This document shows, in pieces, positions 28,005-36,249 of a stretch of 64,000 nt of DNA (position 1 is its first letter; every line of letters starts with the position of its first letter). A program made the position numbers and the translations under genes. This DNA comes from Pantoea sp. BAV 3049 (GTDB lineage Bacteria; Pseudomonadota; Gammaproteobacteria; Enterobacterales; Enterobacteriaceae), in NCBI RefSeq assembly GCF_009765445.1, contig NZ_WHOY01000031.1, forward strand, positions 1,366,959 to 1,430,958, read 5' to 3'. The notes under the pieces were generated by a model. It was not told where the DNA came from, searched no databases, and saw only the letters and a program-made list of their open reading frames with translations.

Positions 28005-28919
28005 TTATAACACTGTTTTCAGGAATGGCTGAAGTTTATGCAGGAAGAGTTCGGGGATCTCTTCCTGCGGAGAGTGTCCGCAGGGCAGTGCTTCACCCTG
28101 AATGTTGAGGGCTTTATCACGCCAGGTCGCCAGCACATCGTAAAGCTGTCCGACGGTTCCCAGTTCGCCCCACAGCAGTAACAAAGGACACTGAATGCGC
28201 TTATCCTGATCCTCCGCATCATCCTGCAAGTCAGTCGTGGCTGCCGCCCGATAGTCTTCACAGACAGCGTGGATCATCTCCGGCTGCTGATAGCAGCGCA
28301 GATATTCGCTGAAAATCTCCTCTGACATTGCCCCGGGCGTTTTTAACTGGCCGTTTATATGCTTGCGCAAAAAAAATGCCGGGTCGTGCTGAATCAGCGT
28401 TTCGGGGACTGGCGCAGGCTGGATCAGCAGGAACCACCAGAAATAGCGCGTGGCAAACGCCTGATCCGTTAACGCATACATGGTTGCTGTCGGCGCAATA
28501 TCGATGAAGGTGCAACAGGATACGCACTGCGGGTGATCCAGGGCCAGCCGGTGCCCCACCCTCGCGCCCCGGTCGTGCCCCACAAAAGCAAAAGTCGGGT
28601 AGCCCAGCGCGGCCATCAGTAACACGCAATCTTGTGCCATAACCCGTTTTGAATAGGGCCGGTGTTGCTCATCGCTGGCAGGTTTATCACTGTCGCCATA
28701 TCCCCGCAGATCGGCCATGATAACGGTGTGATTTTTTGCCAGCTCCGGCGCGATTTTACGCCAGGTCAGATGGTTTTGCGGATGGCCGTGGAGCAGCAGC
28801 AGCGGCGGGCCTTCACCTCCCACCGCGACTCTGAGGGTAATGCCGTTCGCCAGACTAACGTCTTTCAGGCTGAATCCGGGAACAAAGGAGGAAACGCCTC
28901 GTTCGGTAATAGCACTCAT
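28005..28919 (-). CDS. alpha/beta hydrolase, haloacetate dehalogenase/epoxide hydrolase-like
   Basis: A 304-residue alpha/beta hydrolase with oxyanion motif HGHPQN, aspartate nucleophile D116 in GHDRGAR, carboxylate-binding R117 and R120, acid D140 and a C-terminal catalytic histidine in PCGHSPQE. This matches the fluoroacetate dehalogenase pattern (D110, R111, R114, D134). At the halide-pocket position corresponding to His155 the protein has W161, next to a retained W162, so dehalogenation of fluoroacetate is doubtful; a 2-hydroxy acid, epoxide or ester substrate is possible. It lies 15 nt after leuD2 in the same operon. Confidence 0.8.
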   Translation of the reverse strand: MSAITERGVSSFVPGFSLKDVSLANGITLRVAVGGEGPPLLLLHGHPQNHLTWRKIAPELAKNHTVIMADLRGYGDSDKPASDEQHRPYSKRVMAQDCVLLMAALGYPTFAFVGHDRGARVGHRLALDHPQCVSCCTFIDIAPTATMYALTDQAFATRYFWWFLLIQPAPVPETLIQHDPAFFLRKHINGQLKTPGAMSEEIFSEYLRCYQQPEMIHAVCEDYRAAATTDLQDDAEDQDKRIQCPLLLLWGELGTVGQLYDVLATWRDKALNIQGEALPCGHSPQEEIPELFLHKLQPFLKTVL

Positions 28920-28934
28920 GCGATCCTTCCTTCG

Positions 28935-29564
28935 TTAACGGCGAGGGTTGAGCGTCGGGCGTTTCAGCCAGGGCTTCCCGGCATAATGCCGCGCTTCGAA
29001 CTGCTCAATGTCGGCAAGATATTGCCCTGTCCAGCCGATAGCATCTTCGCCGCCTGACAGCATTGCCCGCTTCAGCGCACTGACGGAAAACACCAGCGTC
29101 GCCGCACCTGCGGTGATTTCTCCTTTCTCCAGCGAAACGGTAATCGTATTGCTGTCCGGGTTCGCGACCAACTGGCTCAGGCGCTCATAAGCCCCCTCGT
29201 CCAGCGAGACGGTGAGCACGCCATTCTTCTGACAGTTATCGTCAAAAATCCCGGCAAAGCTGGTGCCGATCAGTGCGCGGATCCCCAACTGCCTTAATCC
29301 CCAGACCGCATGTTCCCGGCTGGAACCACAGCCGAAATTGGGGCCAACCAGCAAAAAGGTTGCCCCCTGCCAGCCGGGCTGATTCAGAATGAAGTCGGCG
29401 TTCAGCTCACCTTCCGCAGTAAAACGGCGGTCGAAAAACACCCCTTTATCCAGCCCCTGACGATCGATTCCTTTCAGGAACTGCTTGGGCATAATGACAT
29501 CGGTGTCGATGTTCGCGTCCGGCAGCGGCGCGACCACGCCGGAAACCTGTTTAAATGACTCCAT
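28935..29564 (-). CDS. leuD: 3-isopropylmalate dehydratase small subunit paralogue
   Basis: Aconitase-family small (swivel) subunit of 209 residues, with IDTDVIMPKQFLKGI near the N-terminus and the substrate-specificity loop GPNFGCGSSREHAVWGL. It pairs with the large subunit next to it; the two genes overlap by 14 nt, and GGAGG lies before the ATG at 29564. The leuAB genes of the leucine operon are absent and the sequence is clearly divergent from enterobacterial LeuD, so it is probably a second copy acting on isopropylmalate, citraconate/2-methylmalate or another hydroxy acid. Confidence 0.8.
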   Translation of the reverse strand: MESFKQVSGVVAPLPDANIDTDVIMPKQFLKGIDRQGLDKGVFFDRRFTAEGELNADFILNQPGWQGATFLLVGPNFGCGSSREHAVWGLRQLGIRALIGTSFAGIFDDNCQKNGVLTVSLDEGAYERLSQLVANPDSNTITVSLEKGEITAGAATLVFSVSALKRAMLSGGEDAIGWTGQYLADIEQFEARHYAGKPWLKRPTLNPRR

Positions 29565-30987
29565 TTTTTCCTCCGGTATTCAGTACGGTACGCACATCTT
29601 CAAGATGGCCACTGATGGCGGCTGCCGCGACCATCGCCGGGCTCATCAGGTGAGTTCTCGCCCCGACGCCCTGCCGACCGGGGAAGTTGCGGTTGGTTCC
29701 TGAAGCACAGCGATCGCCGGGCGCAAGCACATCTTCATTCATTGCCAGACACATTGAGCATCCCGACTGACGCCACTCAAAACCGGCGTTGATAAACTGC
29801 AGCGCCAGCCCTTCTTCTTCGGCCTGACGACGAACCTGCGACGATCCCGGCACAATGATGCCCCTGACGTGACTGGCAATTTTGCGGCCCTGGATCACCG
29901 CCGCAGCCGAACGCAGATCTTCAATACGGCCATTGGTGCAGGATCCAATAAATGCATGGGTGATCTGAATATCACGAAGCGGCGTTCCGGCCGTCAGTCC
30001 CATGTACTGCAACGCCTTACGGATCGCCTGCTGTTTAGCCGGGTTGGATTCTTTTTCCGGATCGGGGACGGATCCGGAGATGGTGGTCGTTTGATCCGGG
30101 CTGATCCCCCAGGTGACTTTGGGTTCCAGCTCGCTACAGTCTATCTGCACCGTTTTATCAAATACGGCGTCCGGGTCGCTGCGTAGCGTTGCCCATTCGC
30201 TGAGCGCCTGCTGCCACAGCTCGCCTACCGGCATCTGCGGTTTGCCTGCAATGTAGTCAAAGACTTTCTGGTCTGGCGCGATAATTGCGCCACGCGCTCC
30301 GGCTTCCACGGCCATATTGCAGAGCGTCATTCGCCCTTCCATGCTCAGGGCGCTAATCGCCTCGCCATCAAATTCAATCGCATAGCCGGTGGCACCCGAC
30401 GCGCCGATTCGTTCCAGCAGTTCGAGGATGATATCTTTGGCCGAACAGGCATAGGGCAACTCGCCCCTGACCGTCACCAGCAGCGTTTTCAGCTTGCGGT
30501 AGACCAGTGTTTGCGTGGCCAGTAAATGCTCAATTTCTGAAGTGCCAATCCCAAATCCCAGCGCACCAAAAGCGCCGTAGGTGGTGGTATGGCTGTCCCC
30601 AGCGGCAATCACCATGCCCGGCATCACCATGCCCTGTTCATGGGCGACCACGTGCTCAATGCCCTGTCGGGGATCCAGTACGTCAAAGAGTTCGATGCCA
30701 AAATCAGCGGCGTTCTGCCTGAAATAATCCACCTGCAGCTGCCCGCCTTCATCAGTCATCTCTGCGTCACGTTCGGGTCTGGTGGGGTTCACGTGGTCGA
30801 CATTGAGCAAGATGGTTGCCGGGTGACGGACAACCCGCCCGCTCTCTCTCAGCCCGCTGAAAGCCTGCGGGCTGGTATATTCGTTGAGGATCGAGCGATC
30901 GATATAGAGCAGAACATGGCCTTCATCGTCCAGCTCACGGACCACGTGCGACTCAATTAATTTCTCATACAGCGTTTTATTCGACAT
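29551..30987 (-). CDS. leuC: 3-isopropylmalate dehydratase large subunit paralogue
   Basis: Aconitase-family large subunit, 478 residues, carrying a [4Fe-4S] cluster: cluster cysteines in FIGSCTNG and SGCSMCLAMN, plus AAGDSHTTTYGAFGALGFGIG and SMEGRMTLCNM. In E. coli LeuC the first motif reads GSCTNS, and the N-terminal third (DHVNPTRPERD region) is also divergent, so this is not the ordinary leucine-pathway copy by sequence. It heads the leuC2-leuD2-hydrolase-lysR operon. Confident in fold and dehydratase class, not in substrate. Confidence 0.82.
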   Translation of the reverse strand: MSNKTLYEKLIESHVVRELDDEGHVLLYIDRSILNEYTSPQAFSGLRESGRVVRHPATILLNVDHVNPTRPERDAEMTDEGGQLQVDYFRQNAADFGIELFDVLDPRQGIEHVVAHEQGMVMPGMVIAAGDSHTTTYGAFGALGFGIGTSEIEHLLATQTLVYRKLKTLLVTVRGELPYACSAKDIILELLERIGASGATGYAIEFDGEAISALSMEGRMTLCNMAVEAGARGAIIAPDQKVFDYIAGKPQMPVGELWQQALSEWATLRSDPDAVFDKTVQIDCSELEPKVTWGISPDQTTTISGSVPDPEKESNPAKQQAIRKALQYMGLTAGTPLRDIQITHAFIGSCTNGRIEDLRSAAAVIQGRKIASHVRGIIVPGSSQVRRQAEEEGLALQFINAGFEWRQSGCSMCLAMNEDVLAPGDRCASGTNRNFPGRQGVGARTHLMSPAMVAAAAISGHLEDVRTVLNTGGKNGVI

Positions 30988-31105
30988 AGCGGCTATCCAG
31001 TATGATCAATTTCAAAAGGGATGATTCAGGGGGGCTGTGATGATTTATTCGTCAGATTATGACATGGAATTTTTGCGGCATTGATGCCATTCGGGAAAGG
31101 AGTCA

Positions 31106-31264
31106 GTGACGAAATGTGCATATTCCAGCGATATGCGTCGGGTACGCTGGCTTCGCTGTTTCAGGCAACTGGACGGGAAAGAGTGGCGATTACGGGTGGA
31201 GCTGGTCTGCCTGCTAAAGGAGATGGCGGAAACACCCGCCACCTTATCGACGCTACTCGATTAA
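31106..31264 (+). CDS. possible 52-residue small protein
   Basis: A GTG-initiated frame encodes a small basic protein with several Trp/Arg residues (RRVRWLRCF) and a C-terminus ETPATLSTLLD. AAGGAG lies only 3 nt before the GTG, closer than usual. The frame overlaps the end of the convergent mutarotase gene by 12 nt. No family recognised. It could be a relic or non-coding; the opposite-strand 61-residue frame is no better. Confidence 0.25.
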   Translation: MTKCAYSSDMRRVRWLRCFRQLDGKEWRLRVELVCLLKEMAETPATLSTLLD

Positions 31265-32269
31265 TCCGGTTTCCACGCAGAACTGCCTCTGCTCGCCGGA
31301 CTCCAGCGAGATCAGCGTTCCCGCCTGCTTCGCGGCATTAAATCCTTCCGGACGGCAGGTGGCTGGTAAAACGAAAGCGGCAACCTGCTGGTCGGCATTG
31401 TGCAGGATCCAGCGCGTGGCATAGTTGAACTGGGCGGTATCAAAAATGGTGCTGAAACCGTAGCCCTCCGGAGAGTGCAGCTGAAACTCCGCTTTGCTGC
31501 CGTACTGCGCCAGATTATCGGCAAAGAAGACGATTTCCGGATCGTACATCTCCGGCCGGTTCAGCCCGTCGAACGCCTGAGGCGAAGCCTGCAGCTGGCG
31601 GGTATAATCCAGCCAGTTTGGCGTGGGATGGACATGCCCGGGAATCGACGTGCGCAGTTGGAAAGCACTGTCCGGGATGCTCTGGCTGAAGGTGCCGTTC
31701 TCCACATACGCATAATTCATATGGCACATATACTGCAACGGCATCGCGCTGCCGGAGAGGTTGCTCACCACCATCTCTATACGTAACCGTGGCCGCCCCG
31801 CCAGCAGCGTCACGCCAGGTGAAGCACGATAATGGTGCCCAAACCCTTTGATATAATTGGTTTCACCCCGCAGCGCCACGCGGTCATTTTCCAGCTCAAC
31901 CCAGGCGCTGTCCATGCGTGCACAGGCCATTTCACCGTGCAGAGCATGAGTGTCATCTGCAGCCGGGCAGCCGTTTGCCAGCAGGCCGGAATGGAAGGCA
32001 AAGCAGCCGTAAGTGTCGATAATATCCTGACCCGGCAGCGGCTGAGTAAAGCCGTTGCCCATGGTCAGGGTTTGCCCGTCAAACTCCGCATCCCAGATCA
32101 TCTGCCCATAGAAAGGCAGCACAATCACATGGCCGCGGCTGTTTTCCAGCCGCACGGCTTCAATACCGGCGGGATAGCGAAACAGTTTGACGCTGAAGTC
32201 ACCGTTTTCCAGCAGCGTGCGCGGCGTGTCGCCGAACAGTGAACGGTGCAGAGGAAGTCGGGTTTTCAT
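31253..32269 (-). CDS. deoX: mutarotase-like protein of the deoxyribose operon (DeoX)
   Basis: A 338-residue aldose-1-epimerase-fold protein (DUF4432-like), with CFAFHSGLLANGCP and DDTHALHGEMACARM providing the conserved histidines and acidic residues of the sugar site. It is the third gene of deoK-deoP-deoX, the order known in Salmonella deoxyribose operons, where DeoX is thought to help interconvert deoxyribose anomers. Its start overlaps the deoP stop by 4 nt (ATGA). Function is by family and context. Confidence 0.85.
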   Translation of the reverse strand: MKTRLPLHRSLFGDTPRTLLENGDFSVKLFRYPAGIEAVRLENSRGHVIVLPFYGQMIWDAEFDGQTLTMGNGFTQPLPGQDIIDTYGCFAFHSGLLANGCPAADDTHALHGEMACARMDSAWVELENDRVALRGETNYIKGFGHHYRASPGVTLLAGRPRLRIEMVVSNLSGSAMPLQYMCHMNYAYVENGTFSQSIPDSAFQLRTSIPGHVHPTPNWLDYTRQLQASPQAFDGLNRPEMYDPEIVFFADNLAQYGSKAEFQLHSPEGYGFSTIFDTAQFNYATRWILHNADQQVAAFVLPATCRPEGFNAAKQAGTLISLESGEQRQFCVETGLIE

Positions 32270-33591
32270 CGAGCCTCCTCAGCGAGACGGCCAGTGGCGG
32301 CAGGCTGCTTTTTGTGGCGCAGCTCGCCCCAGAAGTAAAAACCGACCCAGGCAAAGCACAGCAGCGAAACGCTAAAGGCCAGCTGCATCGATCCCAGACG
32401 GTCAGAAACCAGCCCCTGTAGCGCAGGAACAAATGCAGCCCCAACAATCGCCATGACGATAAAGGCGCCGGCGACTTCGGTGTATTTGTTATCAACGGTC
32501 GACAGCGTACCGGCATAGATGGTTGCCCAGCACGGCCCGAACAGCACGCTGACAAACACAGCGGCGTAGACGGCGGTAAAGTTCGGCACCAGCATCACAT
32601 AGGCCAGCGTGATCACTCCAACCACCGAGTAGGCAATCAGCACCTTCTCAGCCCGGAATCGGGTCATCAGGAAGTTGGCGACGAACTTGCCGATAAAGAA
32701 GCAGATAAAGCTGTAAATCATAAAGTTAGAAGCGTAACGCTCGTTAGTTGCGCCCAGGTTCAGCGCAAGGCGGATAGTAAACGACCACACTGCCACCTGC
32801 ATCCCGACATAGACAAACTGAGCGACAATACCGCGCTTAAAGTGGCGGTTTTTCGCCAGATAGCTGAAGGTTTCTCCCAGCCCTGGCAGCTTTTTCTCCG
32901 CGCTCTGCGGCTTGCAGTGCGGATAGCGCGTCAGCAGGAACAGCACCATCACCACCACCAGTACCATCACCAGGTATTTATAGGGTTCCAGCGTGTGCTC
33001 CAGCATCGTCAGGCGGAACTGGTGCAACTGTTCGGGATTCATGCCCGCCATCTGGCTGTGCAGGCTGTCGCCATCCTGGAAGACCAGATATTTACCCAAC
33101 ACGATGCCCATCAGCGCACCTATTGGATAGAAGGTCTGGCTGACGTTCAGGCGCAGCGTGGCATGGTCGCGATGACCAATCATCGAGCTGTAGGTATTGG
33201 CGGCGGTTTCCAGGAAGCTAAGGCCAATAGCTATAGCGAAGATCGCCGCGAGGAACATGGTGTAAGTCGCCATGTGCGAGGCTGGATAGAACAGCACGCA
33301 GCCAGCGATATACAGCGCCAGCCCCAGCAGTATCGCCACCTTGTAACTGGTACTGCGGATCACCAGCGAGGCCGGGATCGCAATCAGGAAGTAGCCACCG
33401 TAGAAGGCACTCTGCACCAGGGCACTGGCAAAATCGCTCAGGGCGAAGACACTTTTGAACTGGGTGATCAAAATATCATTCAGGCTGGCGGCGCAGCCCC
33501 ACAACGGGAACAGGCAGGACAGCAGAATAAACTGGAACAGCGGAGTCTTATTCAGGTAGCCGTCAGGCTGCTGGACAATGTTCTGGTGCAT
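32266..33591 (-). CDS. deoP: deoxyribose permease, FucP-family MFS transporter
   Basis: A 441-residue inner-membrane proton symporter of the fucose/FucP branch, with about 12 hydrophobic segments and the family-typical LPLWG-like start (CLFPLWGCAASLNDILI), SAFYGGYFLIAIPAS and FLETAANTYSSMIG. It follows deoK after 9 nt and overlaps deoX by 4 nt, matching Salmonella deoKPX. Substrate (2-deoxy-D-ribose) is inferred from this context; other 6-deoxy sugars are the alternative. Confidence 0.88.
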   Translation of the reverse strand: MHQNIVQQPDGYLNKTPLFQFILLSCLFPLWGCAASLNDILITQFKSVFALSDFASALVQSAFYGGYFLIAIPASLVIRSTSYKVAILLGLALYIAGCVLFYPASHMATYTMFLAAIFAIAIGLSFLETAANTYSSMIGHRDHATLRLNVSQTFYPIGALMGIVLGKYLVFQDGDSLHSQMAGMNPEQLHQFRLTMLEHTLEPYKYLVMVLVVVMVLFLLTRYPHCKPQSAEKKLPGLGETFSYLAKNRHFKRGIVAQFVYVGMQVAVWSFTIRLALNLGATNERYASNFMIYSFICFFIGKFVANFLMTRFRAEKVLIAYSVVGVITLAYVMLVPNFTAVYAAVFVSVLFGPCWATIYAGTLSTVDNKYTEVAGAFIVMAIVGAAFVPALQGLVSDRLGSMQLAFSVSLLCFAWVGFYFWGELRHKKQPAATGRLAEEAR

Positions 33592-33600
33592 AGCGAATCC

Positions 33601-34515
33601 TCAGGCGTTGAGAAAACGGTGAAAAGTATCGGCATCGGGATAGGAACGCTGGGTTCCCCGACCGGTTACGCTGCAGGCGGCATAAGCCGAAGCAGACTCC
33701 ATTGCACGGGCAATATCGCCGTGCTCTACCAGGCAGTGGGCAAAGCAGCCGATAAAGGCATCCCCTGCTCCGCTGGTGTCCACGGCTTTGACCGGCGTCG
33801 GGCTGAAGCGATGGACGGTGTCTCCCTGCATCCATACCGAACCGCGGCTGCCCAGAGTGATAATCAGGTTCTTCAGGCCACGGGCCAGCAGCATCTGCCC
33901 GGCGCGCAGCACTTCCTCTTCGCTGCCGACTGGCAGGCCGGTGAGGATCTCCAGCTCGGTTTCATTCGGCATAAAAAAGTCGCACTGGCAGGCATAATCG
34001 ATATCCAGCCCGGCAACCGCCGGGGCCGGATTGAGGATCACCTGAATATCGTTCTGGCGGGCAAAATCGATGGCGTAATAAACCGTGGGGAGCGGGATCT
34101 CCAGTTGCAGCACCATCAGGCGGCAACGCTTAAGGTCCGCTGCGGCAGCATCAATGTCAGCCTGAGAGAGGTGCGCGTTAGCCCCTTTGATGATCAGGAT
34201 GCGGTTCTGCGACTGGTCATCGACAAAAATCGGCGCCACGCCGCTGGAAGTTCCTGCTGCAACAGTCACATGGCGAGTTTCCACGCCAAACTGCTGCAGA
34301 TTTTTCACCGTATTTTCAGCAAACAGATCTTCGCCCACTTTGCTGACCATCATCACAGCAGCGCCGAGCTTTGCTGCTGCCACAGCCTGATTGGCCCCTT
34401 TGCCGCCGCAGCCCAGAGCGAAATCGGGTGCTTCCAGCGTCTCGCCAGCTTTCGGCATGCTGTTGGTATAGGTGATCAGGTCGACCATATTCGAGCCGAT
34501 AACGGCAATATCCAT
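33601..34515 (-). CDS. deoK: 2-deoxy-D-ribose kinase
   Basis: PfkB/ribokinase-family enzyme of 304 residues that phosphorylates deoxyribose to deoxyribose-5-phosphate. The N-terminus MDIAVIGSNMVDLITYTN, GCGGKGANQAVAAAKLG, CDFFMPNETELEILTG and the catalytic VDTSGAGDAFIGCFAH segment agree much better with Salmonella DeoK than with ribokinase RbsK. First gene of deoKPX, divergent from deoC2-deoR across a 184-bp region with two DeoR-like operators. Confidence 0.92.
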   Translation of the reverse strand: MDIAVIGSNMVDLITYTNSMPKAGETLEAPDFALGCGGKGANQAVAAAKLGAAVMMVSKVGEDLFAENTVKNLQQFGVETRHVTVAAGTSSGVAPIFVDDQSQNRILIIKGANAHLSQADIDAAAADLKRCRLMVLQLEIPLPTVYYAIDFARQNDIQVILNPAPAVAGLDIDYACQCDFFMPNETELEILTGLPVGSEEEVLRAGQMLLARGLKNLIITLGSRGSVWMQGDTVHRFSPTPVKAVDTSGAGDAFIGCFAHCLVEHGDIARAMESASAYAACSVTGRGTQRSYPDADTFHRFLNA

Positions 34516-34547
34516 TGTGATTCCCCCTGTAAATTCCGCTCATTAAA

Positions 34548-34563
34548 TGTTTTAGAAATAACA
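34548..34563. promoter_or_regulatory. DeoR-type operator, deoK-proximal
   Basis: TGTTTTAGAAATAACA fits the DeoR palindrome TGTTA-N6-TAACA with one mismatch and lies 33 nt before the deoK start. A second, perfect copy is 110 bp away beside deoC2. Confidence 0.6.
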
Positions 34564-34578
34564 ATAACAACGATCATA

Positions 34579-34594
34579 TGTGAATTTTGTGACA
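34579..34594. promoter_or_regulatory. possible CRP site between deoK and deoC2
   Basis: TGTGA-ATTTTG-TGACA matches the CRP core TGTGA-N6-TCACA at 9 of 10 positions; an overlapping second register at 34588-34603 also matches 9 of 10. Placement between the two operators suits cAMP-dependent activation of both directions. Confidence 0.4.
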
Positions 34595-34657
34595 GCTGTC
34601 TCACGCTAAAAATTCCAGATAAACGCCATAAACAAGGCATTGACGGCAATCTGAAAA

Positions 34658-34673
34658 TGTTATTATTTTAACA
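34658..34673. promoter_or_regulatory. DeoR-type operator, deoC2-proximal
   Basis: TGTTATTATTTTAACA is a TGTTA-N6-TAACA palindrome 27 nt before the deoC2 start. The identical 16 bases (reverse strand) precede the main deoC at 52637-52652. Confidence 0.75.
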
Positions 34674-34699
34674 TTCACATTGACTGCGAGGAGAAGATC

Positions 34700-35380
34700 A
34701 TGACGTTATCCACCCGTGACTATGCCAGCTTTATCGACCATACCCTGCTGGCTGCCGATGCCACTACTCAGCAAATTGACCGGTTGTGTGAAGAAGCGCT
34801 GCAGCACCATTTCTATGCAGTTTGCGTGAATTCCGGCTACGTCCCGCTGGCCGTGGAAAAGCTGAAGGGCAGTAACGTCAGGGTCTGTTCAGTGATCGGA
34901 TTTCCGCTGGGGGCCGGGTTGACCCGCGCCAAAGCCTTTGAGGCGCAAGCCGCAATCGAGGCCGGCGCGCAGGAGATCGATATGGTGATTAACGTCGGCT
35001 GGCTGAAAAGCGGTGAGATGCAGGCGGTCACGGCTGACATACAGGCGGTGCGGGAGGTTTGCGGCCCGATCCCATTGAAGGTAATATTGGAAACCTGCCT
35101 GCTCAGCGAGGCGCAAATCATTAAAATCTGTGAAATTTGTCGGGAGCTGAAGGTCGCCTTCGTGAAAACTTCTACCGGCTTCAGCACCGGCGGAGCGCGC
35201 GAAGAGCACGTTCGCCTGATGCATGAAACGGTCGGGCCGGAGGTGAAAGTGAAAGCATCAGGCGCAGTTCGTGACCGGCATACCGCAGAAATCATGATCC
35301 AGGCGGGTGCCAGCCGCATTGGCACCAGCTCAGGCGTCACCATCGTGCAGGACAGCAGCGCTACCGGCGAAGGCTATTAA
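34700..35380 (+). CDS. deoC2: deoxyribose-phosphate aldolase, short paralogue
   Basis: Class I aldolase that splits deoxyribose-5-phosphate into glyceraldehyde-3-phosphate and acetaldehyde. At 226 residues it belongs to the shorter DeoC type; predicted Schiff-base K156 (FVKTSTGF) and the second lysine K185 (KASGAVR) are present. It is strongly diverged from the 259-residue DeoC at 51838, so it is not a recent duplicate. GGAG precedes the ATG. It forms a two-gene unit with deoR and supplies the step after DeoK. Confidence 0.92.
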   Translation: MTLSTRDYASFIDHTLLAADATTQQIDRLCEEALQHHFYAVCVNSGYVPLAVEKLKGSNVRVCSVIGFPLGAGLTRAKAFEAQAAIEAGAQEIDMVINVGWLKSGEMQAVTADIQAVREVCGPIPLKVILETCLLSEAQIIKICEICRELKVAFVKTSTGFSTGGAREEHVRLMHETVGPEVKVKASGAVRDRHTAEIMIQAGASRIGTSSGVTIVQDSSATGEGY

Positions 35381-35403
35381 CCGATCATCAGGAATCACCG
35401 ACC

Positions 35404-36168
35404 ATGGAAACCCGGCGCGACGAGCGCGTAAAAAAACTGGCGCTCGCGCTGCAGCGAACCGACAAGATCCACCTGAAAGAGGCGGCGCAGCTGCTTGGCG
35501 TTTCCGAGATGACCATCCGCCGCGATATCAGCGAACAGCCTTCTGCGGTGGTGCTGCTTGGCGGGTATATCGTCAGCGATCCGAAAAACAGCCAGGGTCA
35601 CTACTTTGTTACCGATCAGCAGACCCACAACGTGGAGAAGAAGCGCCGGTTAGGTCAGCTGGCGGCGGCACTCATCCAGCCTGGTGACACGGTATTTTTT
35701 GACTGCGGCACCACCATGCCATGGGTCGTGGATGCCATCGACGGCGAACTGGAATTTATCGCTATCTGCTGCGCGATGAACACCTTCCTTGCCCTGAAAG
35801 AAAAACCCGCCTGTAAGGTGATCCTGAACGGCGGGGAATTTCACGCGGATAATGCGATTTTCACCCCGCTGGGACAGGGTTCAGTGATGGACAGCCTCTG
35901 TCCGGGCAAGGCGTTTATCTCCGCTGCAGGCATTGATGTTGAACAGGGCGCTACCTGCTACAACCTTAACGAACTGCCGATGAAGCACCAGGCGCTGCAG
36001 CGCGCCCGCCAGAAAATTCTGGTGGCCGACAGCAGCAAGTTCGGTAAAGTCCTGCCCGCCCGCATCGGCGAACTCAGCGTGTTTGATCGACTTATCAGCG
36101 ATGAAGCCGCGCCGAAAAAGCTGGCGCAGCACCTGGCACAGTTGGGAATGGACCACTTACACTCCTGA
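35404..36168 (+). CDS. deoR: DeoR-family repressor of deoxyribose/deoxynucleoside genes
   Basis: A 254-residue DeoR-type regulator with N-terminal helix-turn-helix (HLKEAAQLLGVSEMTIRRD) and a sugar-phosphate-sensing domain (FFDCGTTMPWVVDAID, NTFLALKEKP, GGEFHADNAIF, ADSSKFGKVLPARIG). The recognition helix is virtually the same as in E. coli DeoR and similarity runs the full length, so this may be the DeoR orthologue itself rather than a dedicated DeoQ. The likely inducer is deoxyribose-5-phosphate. It sits 23 nt after deoC2; matching operators lie at both deo loci. Confidence 0.87.
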   Translation: METRRDERVKKLALALQRTDKIHLKEAAQLLGVSEMTIRRDISEQPSAVVLLGGYIVSDPKNSQGHYFVTDQQTHNVEKKRRLGQLAAALIQPGDTVFFDCGTTMPWVVDAIDGELEFIAICCAMNTFLALKEKPACKVILNGGEFHADNAIFTPLGQGSVMDSLCPGKAFISAAGIDVEQGATCYNLNELPMKHQALQRARQKILVADSSKFGKVLPARIGELSVFDRLISDEAAPKKLAQHLAQLGMDHLHS

Positions 36169-36249
36169 GCCGGGAGGATACGTCAGGCCCAACTCTTAAC
36201 CGTCGCGTACCTTCCTGAGCCTGATGGGCACGTCAGGCCCAACGGTTAA
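36163..36249. repeat. 50-bp-period imperfect direct repeat
   Basis: Two copies of about 37 bp (36163-36199 and 36213-36249) share TCCTGAGC and ACGTCAGGCCCAAC with exact 50-bp spacing. The second copy contains the last codons of the convergent dehydrogenase gene and the first follows the deoR end, so it looks like a small tandem duplication of the gene's 3' end. Confidence 0.6.

Noticed and set aside
31081-31341. 86-codon plus-strand frame after leuC2
   Set aside because: It runs far into deoX in antisense; the shorter 52-codon frame that ends at the deoX stop is a better candidate.
32842-34671. 609-codon plus-strand frame across deoP and deoK
   Set aside because: It is antisense to two genes with clear family matches; its composition (His/Gln/Arg) is typical of a reverse-strand shadow.
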